DNA from: Defluviibacillus sp043739385
GTDB lineage: Bacteria > Pseudomonadota > Gammaproteobacteria > Burkholderiales > Burkholderiaceae_C
Reading direction: 5' to 3'
Assembly (NCBI GenBank): GCA_043739385.1
Contig: JAYUED010000055.1
Span: 1-52,682, forward strand
DNA length: 52,682 nucleotides
This document shows positions 8,273-16,329 of this stretch, piece after piece (within the stretch, counting starts at the first letter, position 1; each line of letters starts with the position of its first letter). A model generated the notes under the pieces. It ran no database searches and was not told where the DNA came from. It worked only from the letters and a program-made list of their open reading frames with translations. Both the position numbers and the translations under genes were made by a program.

Positions 8273-9858
8273 CGCAGCACCCTCCCCCACTCGGCCTCGT
8301 AGGTCGTCACCAGCACTTGGTTGGACAGCCGGTTCACCTCTGTAGGGACGCGGGCCATGTCCAGCGGGAAGTCGAACAGCAACGACAGCGTTTTCAGATC
8401 CAAATACCGCAGCCCTTCAGGCAGCTTCGTGGGTATACGCCAAGGCCTGCGACTGGCGATGACGAAGCCCCACTCGCCAAAACTGGGTACGTTGGTGTGG
8501 TACGGCGTAGCGATGAGGCCTACCGATTCGATGGTTTGCACCACCGTCCAAAAGCTCTGGCGGGCCACCAGCGGCGAGGTCGTCTGGATAACGGCGTAGC
8601 CACTGGCCGACAAGCGCTGGTCAAGCAAGGCGTAAAAGGCGTTGGTGTACAGCTTGCCGATCGAAAAGTTAGTAGGGTCAGGGAAGTCCACGATCACCAC
8701 GTCATAGATTTCCGGGGTCTCTTCCAGCCACTTGAACGCATCGGTGTTGACGATCTTGAGCTTGGGGTTTTGCAGCGAGCCGCCATTCAAGCGCACCAAA
8801 GTGTCGTGGGTGCTGAAGAGCTGCGTCATGTTCGGGTCAAGCTCCACCAAGGTGACGGATTGCACACCCGGGTATTTGAGAACTTCGCGTGCGGCCATGC
8901 CATCGCCGCCACCCAGAATAGCTACTTTTTTAGGAGCACCACCCGCAGATGCATAGCCGGCCATCACCGGATGCACCAGTGCTTCGTGGTAGCGGTACTC
9001 GTCGCGCTCAGCGAACTGGAGATTGCCATTCAGGAACAACCTGTAGCCGGCTTTGCCACCACCGCCCGCTCCACCTCCCCCATCAGTGCCACTGTTGGTA
9101 ACGACGATGCGCTGGTAGGGCGAGGTGGCGGTGAAAACGATGTGGTCTTGGTAAAACTTGTCTTCCGCCAAGCTGGTGATCTGCCCCGCCCCGGCAAAAC
9201 CCGCTAGCAGTACCGCCAAGGTCAGCCCGCAGGCCAGCGCATGCGCGGCAAAGCGCCGCAACTCATGCCGAAACAGCCACAGCGCCCACAACGCGATGGC
9301 CGCGTTCATCAACCCAAACAGCAATCCGGTACGGATCAACCCCAGCTGCGGCACGAGTAGCAGCGGAAAAGCTACCGACACCGCCAGCGCGCCCAGATAG
9401 TCGAACGTCAGCACCTGCGAGACCAAATCCTTCAGCGCCACGTTTCGCTTCAAGATGCGCATCACCAGCGGAATTTCCAGCCCCACCAAGGTGCCCACCA
9501 GCAGCACCATGCTGTAGAGCAGGAACCTGAAACTGTAGGGGGCGTAGGCATTTGCTAAGAATAAGACAGCGGGTAATGCACCACCCGCAATTGCCACCAG
9601 CAGTTCTATGCGTAAAAAGTGCGCGGGCAGCTGACGTACGAAGAACCGAGACAAGTAGGAGCCAATCCCCATCGCAAACAAGTAGCTGCCGATGACGGTT
9701 GAAAACTGCAACACCGAGTCCCCCAGCAGGTACGACGCCAACGCCCCCGCCGTCAGCTCGTAAACCAACCCGCAAGCGGCGATAACGAAAACACTGGTGA
9801 GCAGGGCAACGTCGAGCGGGCGTGGGTTGAGATTGGAAGTGGGCGTTAGATTGGGCAT
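8269..9858 (-). CDS. Membrane-bound spermidine synthase-like (aminopropyltransferase-family) protein
   Basis: The N-terminal ~220 residues hold several hydrophobic helices (LDVALLTSVFVIAACGLVYE onward). The C-terminal half is a spermidine-synthase-fold methyltransferase domain with GGGDGMAAREVL (~313) and VELDP for the nucleotide and VVIVDFPDP (~388) at the active site. Classical soluble SpeE proteins are ~290 aa; this two-part architecture is the multi-pass variant whose reaction is not established. I chose the ATG at 9858; an in-frame start at 9927 would add 23 residues. It is the first gene of a minus-strand unit with the FAD oxidoreductase (22-bp or 4-bp overlap depending on the start) and diverges from the epimerase gene. 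Confidence 0.87.
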   Translation of the reverse strand: MPNLTPTSNLNPRPLDVALLTSVFVIAACGLVYELTAGALASYLLGDSVLQFSTVIGSYLFAMGIGSYLSRFFVRQLPAHFLRIELLVAIAGGALPAVLFLANAYAPYSFRFLLYSMVLLVGTLVGLEIPLVMRILKRNVALKDLVSQVLTFDYLGALAVSVAFPLLLVPQLGLIRTGLLFGLMNAAIALWALWLFRHELRRFAAHALACGLTLAVLLAGFAGAGQITSLAEDKFYQDHIVFTATSPYQRIVVTNSGTDGGGGAGGGGKAGYRLFLNGNLQFAERDEYRYHEALVHPVMAGYASAGGAPKKVAILGGGDGMAAREVLKYPGVQSVTLVELDPNMTQLFSTHDTLVRLNGGSLQNPKLKIVNTDAFKWLEETPEIYDVVIVDFPDPTNFSIGKLYTNAFYALLDQRLSASGYAVIQTTSPLVARQSFWTVVQTIESVGLIATPYHTNVPSFGEWGFVIASRRPWRIPTKLPEGLRYLDLKTLSLLFDFPLDMARVPTEVNRLSNQVLVTTYEAEWGRVLR

Positions 9859-10045
9859 GGCGTACAGGGCTTGGAGTAGCCTGATTATGGAATCCCCCAG
9901 ACCTCGTTTTAGGCGACCCTTTAGCACTCGCCCTGATCCTCCTCTGTGCCTAGCTTTGCGAAGTCCTTCAACTCTTCACCCAGCGCGCACCCGAAATCCG
10001 TTTTAACCCTATATTGCAGACCCTATCGACCTAAAAGGAACAACA

Positions 10046-11032
10046 ATGACCCTGTCACCGCATCTGAGCTCAAGCGACGCCGGAACAGCACCCCTTGCCA
10101 CGCAGGCCATTCTCATCACAGGCGGTACGGGCTTCATCGGACAAGCGCTTGTCAAACAACTGCTGAACAGCGGCCACAGCGTCACCCTGTGGGTGCGCGA
10201 TCCGCTTAAGGCTGCCGCGCAACTCCAAGGCCAATCTCAAGACCAAGGCAGCCAAGATCACCAAGACCGGGTGCGCTGCGTCACGTCGCTGGAGCAATTG
10301 CACACGGATGCGCACTTTGATGCGGTCATCAACTTGGCCGGTGCTCCCGTCGTTGGGCCGCGCTGGACTGCGAAGCGTCAGGCCACATTGATCTCCAGCC
10401 GCGTTGGCGTGACACAAGGCTTGCTAACGTGGCTGGCACGCACAGCCACAAAACCCGCAACGTGGATTCAGGCCTCGGCAATTGGCTACTACGGCGTGCG
10501 TCCACCAGAAGAGCCACTGAACGAGGATAGTACACGCGGCAGTGGCTTCATGAGCGAGCTGTGCGTACAGTGGGAAGCGGCGGCTGCGCAGGCCAGTGCG
10601 TACGGGGTGAGGCAAGTCACGTTACGCCTAGGCGTGGTGCTTGGCCATGGCGGGGCTTTGCCGCCCTTGGTAATGCCCTACCGCTTAGGCCTGGGTGGGC
10701 GCATGGGTGACGGACGGCAAGTGATGAGCTGGGTTCACTTGGACGATGTGCTGGGTGTGATGGGGCAAGGGTTGCGAGATACGGCCATGACAGGCGTCTA
10801 CAACACCGTCGCGCCAGAGGCCGTTAGCCAAGGTGAGTTTGCGCGTACCGTAGGCGAGCTACTGCACCGCCCAGTCTGGCTGCACCTGCCCGCCGCTCTG
10901 CTGCGATTGCCTATGGGAGAGATGGCCGAATTGTTTGTAGACGGTCAGCGGGTGGTGCCTACGCGCTTGATGGCGCAGGGGTTTGTGTTCCAGCAACCTA
11001 CGCTGCGGGGAGCTTTAAAAGATTTGCTGTGA
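10046..11032 (+). CDS. TIGR01777 family epimerase (YfcH-like SDR)
   Basis: A 328-aa extended short-chain dehydrogenase/reductase. The NAD(P) site ILITGGTGFIGQALVKQLL lies near the N-terminus, followed by family-typical AVINLAGAPVVGPRWTAKRQ, QASAIGYYGVR (the Tyr-containing catalytic region) and the C-terminal DUF1731-like end VPTRLMAQGFVFQQPTLRGAL. E. coli YfcH is a homologue of unproved function, so only the fold and cofactor class are secure. A good ribosome site (aaaggaacaaca) precedes the ATG. Divergent from the spermidine synthase-like gene. Confidence 0.92.
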   Translation: MTLSPHLSSSDAGTAPLATQAILITGGTGFIGQALVKQLLNSGHSVTLWVRDPLKAAAQLQGQSQDQGSQDHQDRVRCVTSLEQLHTDAHFDAVINLAGAPVVGPRWTAKRQATLISSRVGVTQGLLTWLARTATKPATWIQASAIGYYGVRPPEEPLNEDSTRGSGFMSELCVQWEAAAAQASAYGVRQVTLRLGVVLGHGGALPPLVMPYRLGLGGRMGDGRQVMSWVHLDDVLGVMGQGLRDTAMTGVYNTVAPEAVSQGEFARTVGELLHRPVWLHLPAALLRLPMGEMAELFVDGQRVVPTRLMAQGFVFQQPTLRGALKDLL

Positions 11033-11055
11033 GGAGTTAACTCTCACCGTCTCGC

Positions 11056-11304
11056 TCAAGGGTAAAACGCCTCTACTTTTCCCTTCAGCTTAATCAGCAA
11101 TGGTTTGCCCTTGCGGTCAAGCGCTTTACCTGCGGGCACCATGACCCAGCCTTCGCTGATGCAGTACTCGGCAACATCAACACGCTCTTTGTCATTCAGC
11201 CGAATGCCAATGTCGGTCTCGAAAACGGCAGCGATGTGGTGGGGGCTGCGCGGGTCAATGGACAGACGGTCGGGCAAGGCGGGGCGTTGTTGGGCTTCGG
11301 TCAT
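11056..11304 (-). CDS. DUF3297 family small protein
   Basis: 82 aa from the ATG at 11304, matching the DUF3297 layout: LPDRLSIDPRSPHHIAAVFE, then GIRLNDKERVDVAEYCISEG and a lysine-rich end. Members are often labelled glutathione peroxidase in databases without support. The frame extends upstream to an ATG at 11355, but those 17 residues are not family-like. It lies 57 bp downstream of the metallo-hydrolase gene on the same strand, so cotranscription is possible. Function unknown. Confidence 0.85.
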   Translation of the reverse strand: MTEAQQRPALPDRLSIDPRSPHHIAAVFETDIGIRLNDKERVDVAEYCISEGWVMVPAGKALDRKGKPLLIKLKGKVEAFYP

Positions 11305-11361
11305 GGGAACTTGTTTTTTAAGATGTGAATTTGCGCTTATTTTCCCTGATTTCATGCGGAC

Positions 11362-12489
11362 TTAATCAATCGGCCACGGCATGCTTTTGGGCAGCGTTTG
11401 GGCCACCGGTGCTTCGGGCTGGGGTTTGCCGGGCCCGTCAACGCTGCGCCACCAGGGCGTCACTTGAGATGGGCCGTTCTGATGCGCGGGCTCAACCGCT
11501 TCACCCAGGCGCGGCATCATCAGGTTAACGCCTTGCTGGGTGCCGAGTTCCAGCAAAGTTTCCACAGGTGCGTCCCAAGCGTGAACCGCCAAGCTGAAGG
11601 TGCCCCAGTGCACCGGCAAAAAAGCTCCGCCACCCAGCAGATGGTAGGCCTTGAGCGCGTTCTCAGGCCCGAGGTGAATATCACCCCAAGACGGGTGAAA
11701 GGCCCCCACCTCCAGCATCACCAAATCAAACGGGCCCAGGCGTTCACGGATGGTTGCGTATTCAGTAGTCAAGCCGGTGTCTCCGCTGAAAAAGACGCTG
11801 TGGCGGGCCGAGCGAATCACCATCGACGACCACAGCGTAGCGTTGCGGTCTTTCAACCCACGACCCGAAAAATGCTGCGATGGAGCGGCAGTGACTGTCA
11901 GCTCCGTGCCCGGCAGAGTGTGGGACTCCCACCAGTCCAACTCGATGATGCGCTCTGGCGGTACGCCCCAGGCTTGCAGGTGCGCGCCCACGCCCAGCGA
12001 GGTAACAAAAGGCACGTTACGTTTGGCCAGCTCACGTACCGTGGGGTAATCCAGATGGTCGTAATGGTCGTGTGACACCACCACCAGGTCAATCGGTGGC
12101 AAGGCTTTCAGCGCCACAGGCACAGGCTGGAAACGCTTGGGGCCGACGAGGCGCGATGGCGAGGCGCGCGCGCCCCAGACCGGGTCAGTCAACACGCGCA
12201 GACCGCCGATTTCGATCAGCACGGTGGAATGACCTAGCCACGTGGCACGCAAGCCGCTGTCTGGCGGTTTCAACCAAGCGGCACGCGGGTCCATGGAGGG
12301 CAAGGGGCCAGTAGGCGCACGGCGTTCGCTGCCGCAAAGAAAGTCGCTCAAGCTGGGCCTTGGCACCGTGGTGTCGCGCAAACCAGGGGTGATGGGGTGC
12401 ACGTTGCGAAACGCGTCGCCTCGCCACAGGGGAGAAGCCTGCATGCGCTCAAGACGCAGCCCGTCAGCTTTTTTTCCGAGAGATTTCAT
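11362..12489 (-). CDS. MBL-fold metallo-hydrolase (UlaG / NAPE-PLD-like)
   Basis: About 375 aa. The first metal motif SHDHYDHLD (HxHxDH, ~135) is preceded by the family-specific GHSTVLIEIGGLRVLTDPVW; later ligands are in APSQHFSGRG, FSGDTG and LPVHWGTF. This is the layout of L-ascorbate-6-phosphate lactonase/NAPE-phospholipase D-like hydrolases. Substrate cannot be predicted; many bacterial members are annotated as membrane-associated. The start is the ATG at 12489; the upstream in-frame TTG adds one residue. No signal peptide is obvious. Confidence 0.9.
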   Translation of the reverse strand: MKSLGKKADGLRLERMQASPLWRGDAFRNVHPITPGLRDTTVPRPSLSDFLCGSERRAPTGPLPSMDPRAAWLKPPDSGLRATWLGHSTVLIEIGGLRVLTDPVWGARASPSRLVGPKRFQPVPVALKALPPIDLVVVSHDHYDHLDYPTVRELAKRNVPFVTSLGVGAHLQAWGVPPERIIELDWWESHTLPGTELTVTAAPSQHFSGRGLKDRNATLWSSMVIRSARHSVFFSGDTGLTTEYATIRERLGPFDLVMLEVGAFHPSWGDIHLGPENALKAYHLLGGGAFLPVHWGTFSLAVHAWDAPVETLLELGTQQGVNLMMPRLGEAVEPAHQNGPSQVTPWWRSVDGPGKPQPEAPVAQTLPKSMPWPID

Positions 12490-12737
12490 CAATACATCCG
12501 GTTGTAAAAGGAGTGAAGCGTTTGAGAATTTAAAAACTCAAAAGAGAGGCTAAACCAAGTTCACTGTACCTGCTGCTACTGCACACACTGCACATCAAGC
12601 GATAGCCACTATCAATCAATTAGTAATCATCAATTGGTTTTAATAATGGTTAACCCTTACTATTCAGCCCATACCGACTAAAGACCTCCAAAAGCATTCA
12701 TTCAGTCCACCGCTTTTATAAACTCCAGGAACCCACG
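12490..12737. promoter_or_regulatory. AT-rich divergent intergenic region upstream of rubrerythrin
   Basis: 248 bp between the divergent hydrolase and rubrerythrin genes. It is visibly richer in A and T than its flanks, notably 12608-12665. A weak plus-strand promoter can be drawn with a -10-like tactat at 12658-12663 and ttggtt about 18 bp upstream. No coding potential is evident. One copy of an 11-bp direct repeat (catacctgacta-like; exact copy at 12670-12680) lies just before the gene. Confidence 0.4.
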
Positions 12738-13220
12738 ATGACCCAACAACAACGCCCCGAAATCAAGACTATCGCCAACCTAGAATCTGCCTTCGCTGGC
12801 GAATCTATGGCGCACATCAAATACCGCTACTTCGCCAAAATAGCACGTGAGATGGGTGACGAAGACACCGCTCGCACGTTCGAAGCCACCGCTGACCAGG
12901 AAGTTATGCACGCTTTTGGCCACCTCGATTTGCTCTACCCCAAGGCGACGATGACGCCCGCCAAAGCGTTGCAAATCGCGATCGATGGTGAGACTTATGA
13001 GTACACCGAGATGTACCCTGGCTTTCGCAAAACCGCCGAAGAAGAGGGCAACGCCGCTGCCGTGGCCGAGATGAACGAACAAATTGAGGAATCCAAGATT
13101 CACGCCGCACAATTCACAGTAACGCTAGAGAAAGCCCAAAAGCGCTTCGCCGCCCTCGCCAAAGTGGAAGAGCGTCATGCCAACCATTACAAGGCACAAC
13201 TGGCCAAAGTCGCGGCTTAA
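12738..13220 (+). CDS. Rubrerythrin, ferritin-like domain only
   Basis: 160 aa with the diiron ferritin-like domain: LESAFAGESMAHIKYRYFAK, the ExxH site QEVMHAFGH, and the second ExxH site VEERHANHYK. Rubrerythrins reduce hydrogen peroxide in the cytoplasm using electrons from rubredoxin. Classical ones carry a C-terminal rubredoxin domain; this one ends before it, and a separate rubredoxin gene follows 117 bp downstream, with a rubredoxin reductase-like gene after that. The three genes form a plausible complete electron chain from NAD(P)H to peroxide. The start has a gga-containing ribosome site (ctccaggaacccacg). Confidence 0.92.
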   Translation: MTQQQRPEIKTIANLESAFAGESMAHIKYRYFAKIAREMGDEDTARTFEATADQEVMHAFGHLDLLYPKATMTPAKALQIAIDGETYEYTEMYPGFRKTAEEEGNAAAVAEMNEQIEESKIHAAQFTVTLEKAQKRFAALAKVEERHANHYKAQLAKVAA

Positions 13221-13274
13221 CACGGACTGAAGTACGTAAGAACTTCAACCGCATACCGACTATCCTTCGCCTTT

Positions 13275-13306
13275 CCTTCTCTCCTTCTCTCCTTCTCTCC
13301 TTCTCT
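13275..13306 (+). repeat. Tandem repeat, four copies of ccttctct
   Basis: Four perfect 8-bp units in the spacer between rubrerythrin and rubredoxin. The transcript would carry a pyrimidine-only tract 31 nt before the rubredoxin start. Copy number could vary by slippage and change spacing but not any reading frame. Confidence 0.95.
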
Positions 13307-13337
13307 CATTTTTGTAACAACTTAAAGAAAGCATCCC

Positions 13338-13502
13338 ATGAAAACCTACCTCTGCATCGTTTGTGGCTTTGTGTACGACGAGGCCGCTGGCCGCCCTGAA
13401 GACGGCCTGAAAGCTGGAACCGCTTGGGCCGACGTGCCTGAAAGTTGGGCCTGCCCTGAATGCGGTGTCGCCAAATCGGACTTTGAAATCGTCGAAATCT
13501 AA
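13338..13502 (+). CDS. Rubredoxin (54 aa)
   Basis: A complete small one-iron electron carrier: the two Cys pairs are CIVC (C6, C9) and CPEC (C39, C42), with the usual FVYDEAAG and aromatic-rich core between them. Length is typical (52-56 aa). An upstream purine run (aaagaaagc) serves as the ribosome site. Placed between rubrerythrin and a rubredoxin reductase-like gene on the same strand, it is the likely shuttle between them. It could also serve an alkane hydroxylase, but none is in the window. Confidence 0.95.
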   Translation: MKTYLCIVCGFVYDEAAGRPEDGLKAGTAWADVPESWACPECGVAKSDFEIVEI

Positions 13503-13569
13503 ATCAATATCTAAAGCTATCGCCGACTAGCCGTCGCACACTGAACCTGTACCGAAAGACCGCCTGACA

Positions 13570-14874
13570 ATGACCACAACGCCTCTCTCCCCTCAACACC
13601 CCGTGGTCGTGATCGGCGCCGGTCTGGCAGGCTGGACGACGGTGCGCGAGTTCCGCAAGCTCGACGCCACAACACCAGTTGTACTTATCACCGCAGACAG
13701 TGGTGACTTTTACGCCAAGCCGACACTCTCCAATGCCTTTGCCCAAGGTCGTGCCCCTTCGCAGCTGGTGACATCAGCAGCAGCAAAGATGGTGGAGACG
13801 CTGAAGGTCACGCTCGTTGCCCACACGCAAGTGCTGGCCATCGACACCGCGTTGCAGGTGGTGCGTACCGCCAGTGGCGATCAGCCCTACCGTGACTTGG
13901 TACTAGCGACCGGCGCACAGCCTATTCACCTGTCCCTGCAAGGCACAGCGGCGGCCCACGTGTTGTCGGTGAACAGTTTGGATCACTTTTCAACCTTCTT
14001 CGCTCGATTGACGGCCACTACCGGCGCTGAAAACAGCAATGATTCTCCGCAAACACCGCATCAAACACCTGATAAAACGCTCCACGCCAAGCAGGTGCTC
14101 ATCATGGGTGCAGGCTTGATTGGCTGCGAGTTCGCGAACGATTTAGCTATTGCGGGCCACCGCGTCACCGTGGTAGACCCCAGCCCCCGTGCGCTGGGCA
14201 CACTACTGCCCGCCGAGGCCAGTGCGATGCTACAAGCGGCGTTGTCAAGCTTGGGAGACTCAGGTACAGGCAAAGAAGGGGAAAGTAGCAAAGCATCAGC
14301 CGTGCAATGGCGCTTGGGCCGCACGGTAAGCAGCGTGGACACCGTACCTGGTGCTTTGCCCGGCCAACCTGCCTTACTCGCCACGTTGTCGGACGGCGAA
14401 CAACAGCCCGCAGACGTGGTGCTCAGCGCCATCGGCCTGCGCGCGGACACGGCACTGGCCCAAGCCGCGGGACTGGACTGTGAGCGCGGCATTGTGGTGG
14501 ACGCGCACCTGCGCACCAGTACGCCAAATATCTACGCCTTGGGTGACTCCGCGCAATATGGTGGCCGAAATGGCCGCACCCTGCCCTACGTGATGCCCAT
14601 CATGAATGCGGCAAGGGCGCTGGCGGCAACGCTGGCAGGTCAAGCGACCGAAGTCAAATTCCCGCTGATGCCAGTCGCGGTCAAAACACCAGCACTGCCT
14701 TTGATGGTCGCACCTCCCGCACCGGGAACATCCGGCGGCTGGGTGACAGTTGAAGTCGCCCCAGGCTTGGGCGAATGGCATTGGACAGACGATGCTGGCG
14801 TGCTGCGGGGCTTTGTATTGGCGGGAACCGCCACGCCTAGGCGGGCAAAGCTGGCGGCAGTCGTCACGCTCTAG
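13570..14874 (+). CDS. Rubredoxin reductase-like NAD(P)/FAD oxidoreductase
   Basis: 434 aa. Two Rossmann sites are seen: FAD at VVVIGAGLAGWTTVREF (residues ~11-28) and NAD(P)H at VLIMGAGLIGCEFANDL (~177-193), plus the FAD-ribityl motif NIYALGDSAQYGGRNGRTLP. There are no redox cysteine pairs of the disulfide-reductase type, which fits the rubredoxin reductase subgroup that transfers electrons from NAD(P)H to rubredoxin. It follows rubredoxin by 67 bp. Slightly longer than typical (~380-400 aa), partly from a Ser/Thr/Gln-rich insert around residues 150-170. Confidence 0.88.
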   Translation: MTTTPLSPQHPVVVIGAGLAGWTTVREFRKLDATTPVVLITADSGDFYAKPTLSNAFAQGRAPSQLVTSAAAKMVETLKVTLVAHTQVLAIDTALQVVRTASGDQPYRDLVLATGAQPIHLSLQGTAAAHVLSVNSLDHFSTFFARLTATTGAENSNDSPQTPHQTPDKTLHAKQVLIMGAGLIGCEFANDLAIAGHRVTVVDPSPRALGTLLPAEASAMLQAALSSLGDSGTGKEGESSKASAVQWRLGRTVSSVDTVPGALPGQPALLATLSDGEQQPADVVLSAIGLRADTALAQAAGLDCERGIVVDAHLRTSTPNIYALGDSAQYGGRNGRTLPYVMPIMNAARALAATLAGQATEVKFPLMPVAVKTPALPLMVAPPAPGTSGGWVTVEVAPGLGEWHWTDDAGVLRGFVLAGTATPRRAKLAAVVTL

Positions 14875-14937
14875 ACGTCTGGGCGGCATAGAGCTTTCAG
14901 GATTGCCGTAAAGCGGCTGATCGAGGTTCTCGCCCCG

Positions 14938-15996
14938 TTACGCCCTGCGCTGCCGCGAGATCATAAAGATTCCTAGACCAGCAAGAATCCCACAAAGGAT
15001 CATCGTCGCCCATTCTGAGAGAGTAGGAATGCTGGGTACCGGGAGGACCAGGGCCACGACCACAGTGATGCGAGCGATATTAGATGTCGAACCATTGTTG
15101 GCAGAGACGAGGTAGGTAGCTGTGGCTGTGCCAACGAACCCAGGTGTGGGCGTGAACACGACCCTGTTTCCAACTATATTGAAAGTTCCGCCCGTCACGG
15201 GCAGCGTTGACTGAATGCCTGGCGTGCTGGGGTCCAGATCGATCGAGGCCGGATTGATCGGGGAAGTCCCAGCACCATCATTGGCGAGCACGTCCAACGT
15301 AACCGGGGTATTCACGAGCGTGGTGGCACTGTCTGGATTTGCGGTGGGAGCCGCAGGATCAACGGCAGCAGCATCAAGCGAAATATCGTCGAGGGCAAAG
15401 TCGTTGCCCACCACGGCGGTATTCTGATTCACGAACTGAATACAGATAGATGTGGAGCTTCCCGTCACGAGGGTGCGTTGGATCTGTGCCCATGCCCCCG
15501 CCACATTGCCCGCGTTGATCGTTCCGATTGAGGTAAAGGTATTGCCCGCGCCGCACGCCGCAGTGGTATCGACCTCGATACGCAAATTTGCCGGACTCGG
15601 ATCCCCGGTATAGGCAGGGGAAATCCAGAGGGAAAACGCATAGCGCGTGTATGCTGCCACAGTGGTCACGCTTTGACGCCATATGGAAGACACCGCAGGC
15701 GCGCCATTTGCTACCAACATCAGCCTGGGCCCGGGCCCACCAGTGTGATCCGGGAAATTGGCGAATAAGTTGTGAGCGTGCTGCGGGGAAGTCTCTATAG
15801 AGTAGCAATTGCCGTTCATCCCTGAAGGGTAGTTGCAAACCGGCTGACTGGGGAAACTAGGCGCGTATATGTAGTCCGATTGAAATCCGGTATTGCCGGC
15901 GGAAAAATCACCGTTGACGATCAGATTGGCCGCGAAACCGAGCGGTGCAAACGCAACAAGAAAGCAGCAGGCAAGGAGTCGTGATAATTTTTGCAT
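14938..15996 (-). CDS. IPTL-CTERM sorting domain surface protein
   Basis: 352 aa: a signal peptide (residues 1-22, ending GFAA), a jelly-roll or carbohydrate-binding-like region opening with NLIVNGDFSAGNTGFQ, a cadherin-like / tandem-95 repeat region (PTANPDSATTLVNTPVTLDV, NDGAG, VFTPTPGFVGTATATYLV), and at the end IPTLSEWATMIL followed by a hydrophobic helix and RQRRA. That tail is the IPTL-CTERM signal, thought to be recognised by an exosortase-like enzyme for anchoring at the envelope. No sorting enzyme is in the window. Ligand unknown. Confidence 0.9.
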   Translation of the reverse strand: MQKLSRLLACCFLVAFAPLGFAANLIVNGDFSAGNTGFQSDYIYAPSFPSQPVCNYPSGMNGNCYSIETSPQHAHNLFANFPDHTGGPGPRLMLVANGAPAVSSIWRQSVTTVAAYTRYAFSLWISPAYTGDPSPANLRIEVDTTAACGAGNTFTSIGTINAGNVAGAWAQIQRTLVTGSSTSICIQFVNQNTAVVGNDFALDDISLDAAAVDPAAPTANPDSATTLVNTPVTLDVLANDGAGTSPINPASIDLDPSTPGIQSTLPVTGGTFNIVGNRVVFTPTPGFVGTATATYLVSANNGSTSNIARITVVVALVLPVPSIPTLSEWATMILCGILAGLGIFMISRQRRA

Positions 15997-16329
15997 TGTG
16001 TGTGGAACGACTGCGTCCCTTAAAAGGGGCCGTCGCGCCGAAAAATTCGGCTCGTTTGTCTCGAACTTCTTGAATAGCGCAAATGGCTACCGCACCATAT
16101 TACAACTTACAACTTACAACTTACAAATAAACAACTACTGCATCTCTGTTTCGGCTTACAGCTCTGCCGTACGAGTCCTCGTCCTTAATATCAATACGAC
16201 TTAATGCGTCAGACTCTCGCGTCGCAATAGTGAAGCGAAAATTTTCGTACAGCATTAGAGTGATACCGCGCTAGGCTCGGGGAAAGCCCTCTGGCGGGCC
16301 AGCGGGACAAGCCTTAAATTCAGGTCAAC
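15997..16329. promoter_or_regulatory. 333-bp divergent intergenic region (IPTL-CTERM gene / LuxR gene)
   Basis: No gene seen. It must hold both divergent promoters. Visible structure: a short hairpin gccgaa-aaa-ttcggc at 16037-16051 without a following T run, and a 7-bp tandem repeat at 16101-16128. The stretch 16085-16205 is markedly A/T-rich compared with its surroundings. Confidence 0.5.
16101..16128. repeat. Tandem 7-bp repeat tacaact (three copies plus one imperfect)
   Basis: Three exact tacaact units at 16101-16121 followed by tacaaat. It lies in the A/T-rich divergent intergenic region, about 200 bp upstream of the LuxR-type gene. It could be a set of phased regulator half-sites or simple slippage DNA; I cannot tell which. 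Confidence 0.9.

Noticed and set aside
16101..16128. Short tandem repeats as a CRISPR array or replication iterons
   Set aside because: Units are 7 bp and directly adjacent with no spacers, and no cas or replication gene is near.
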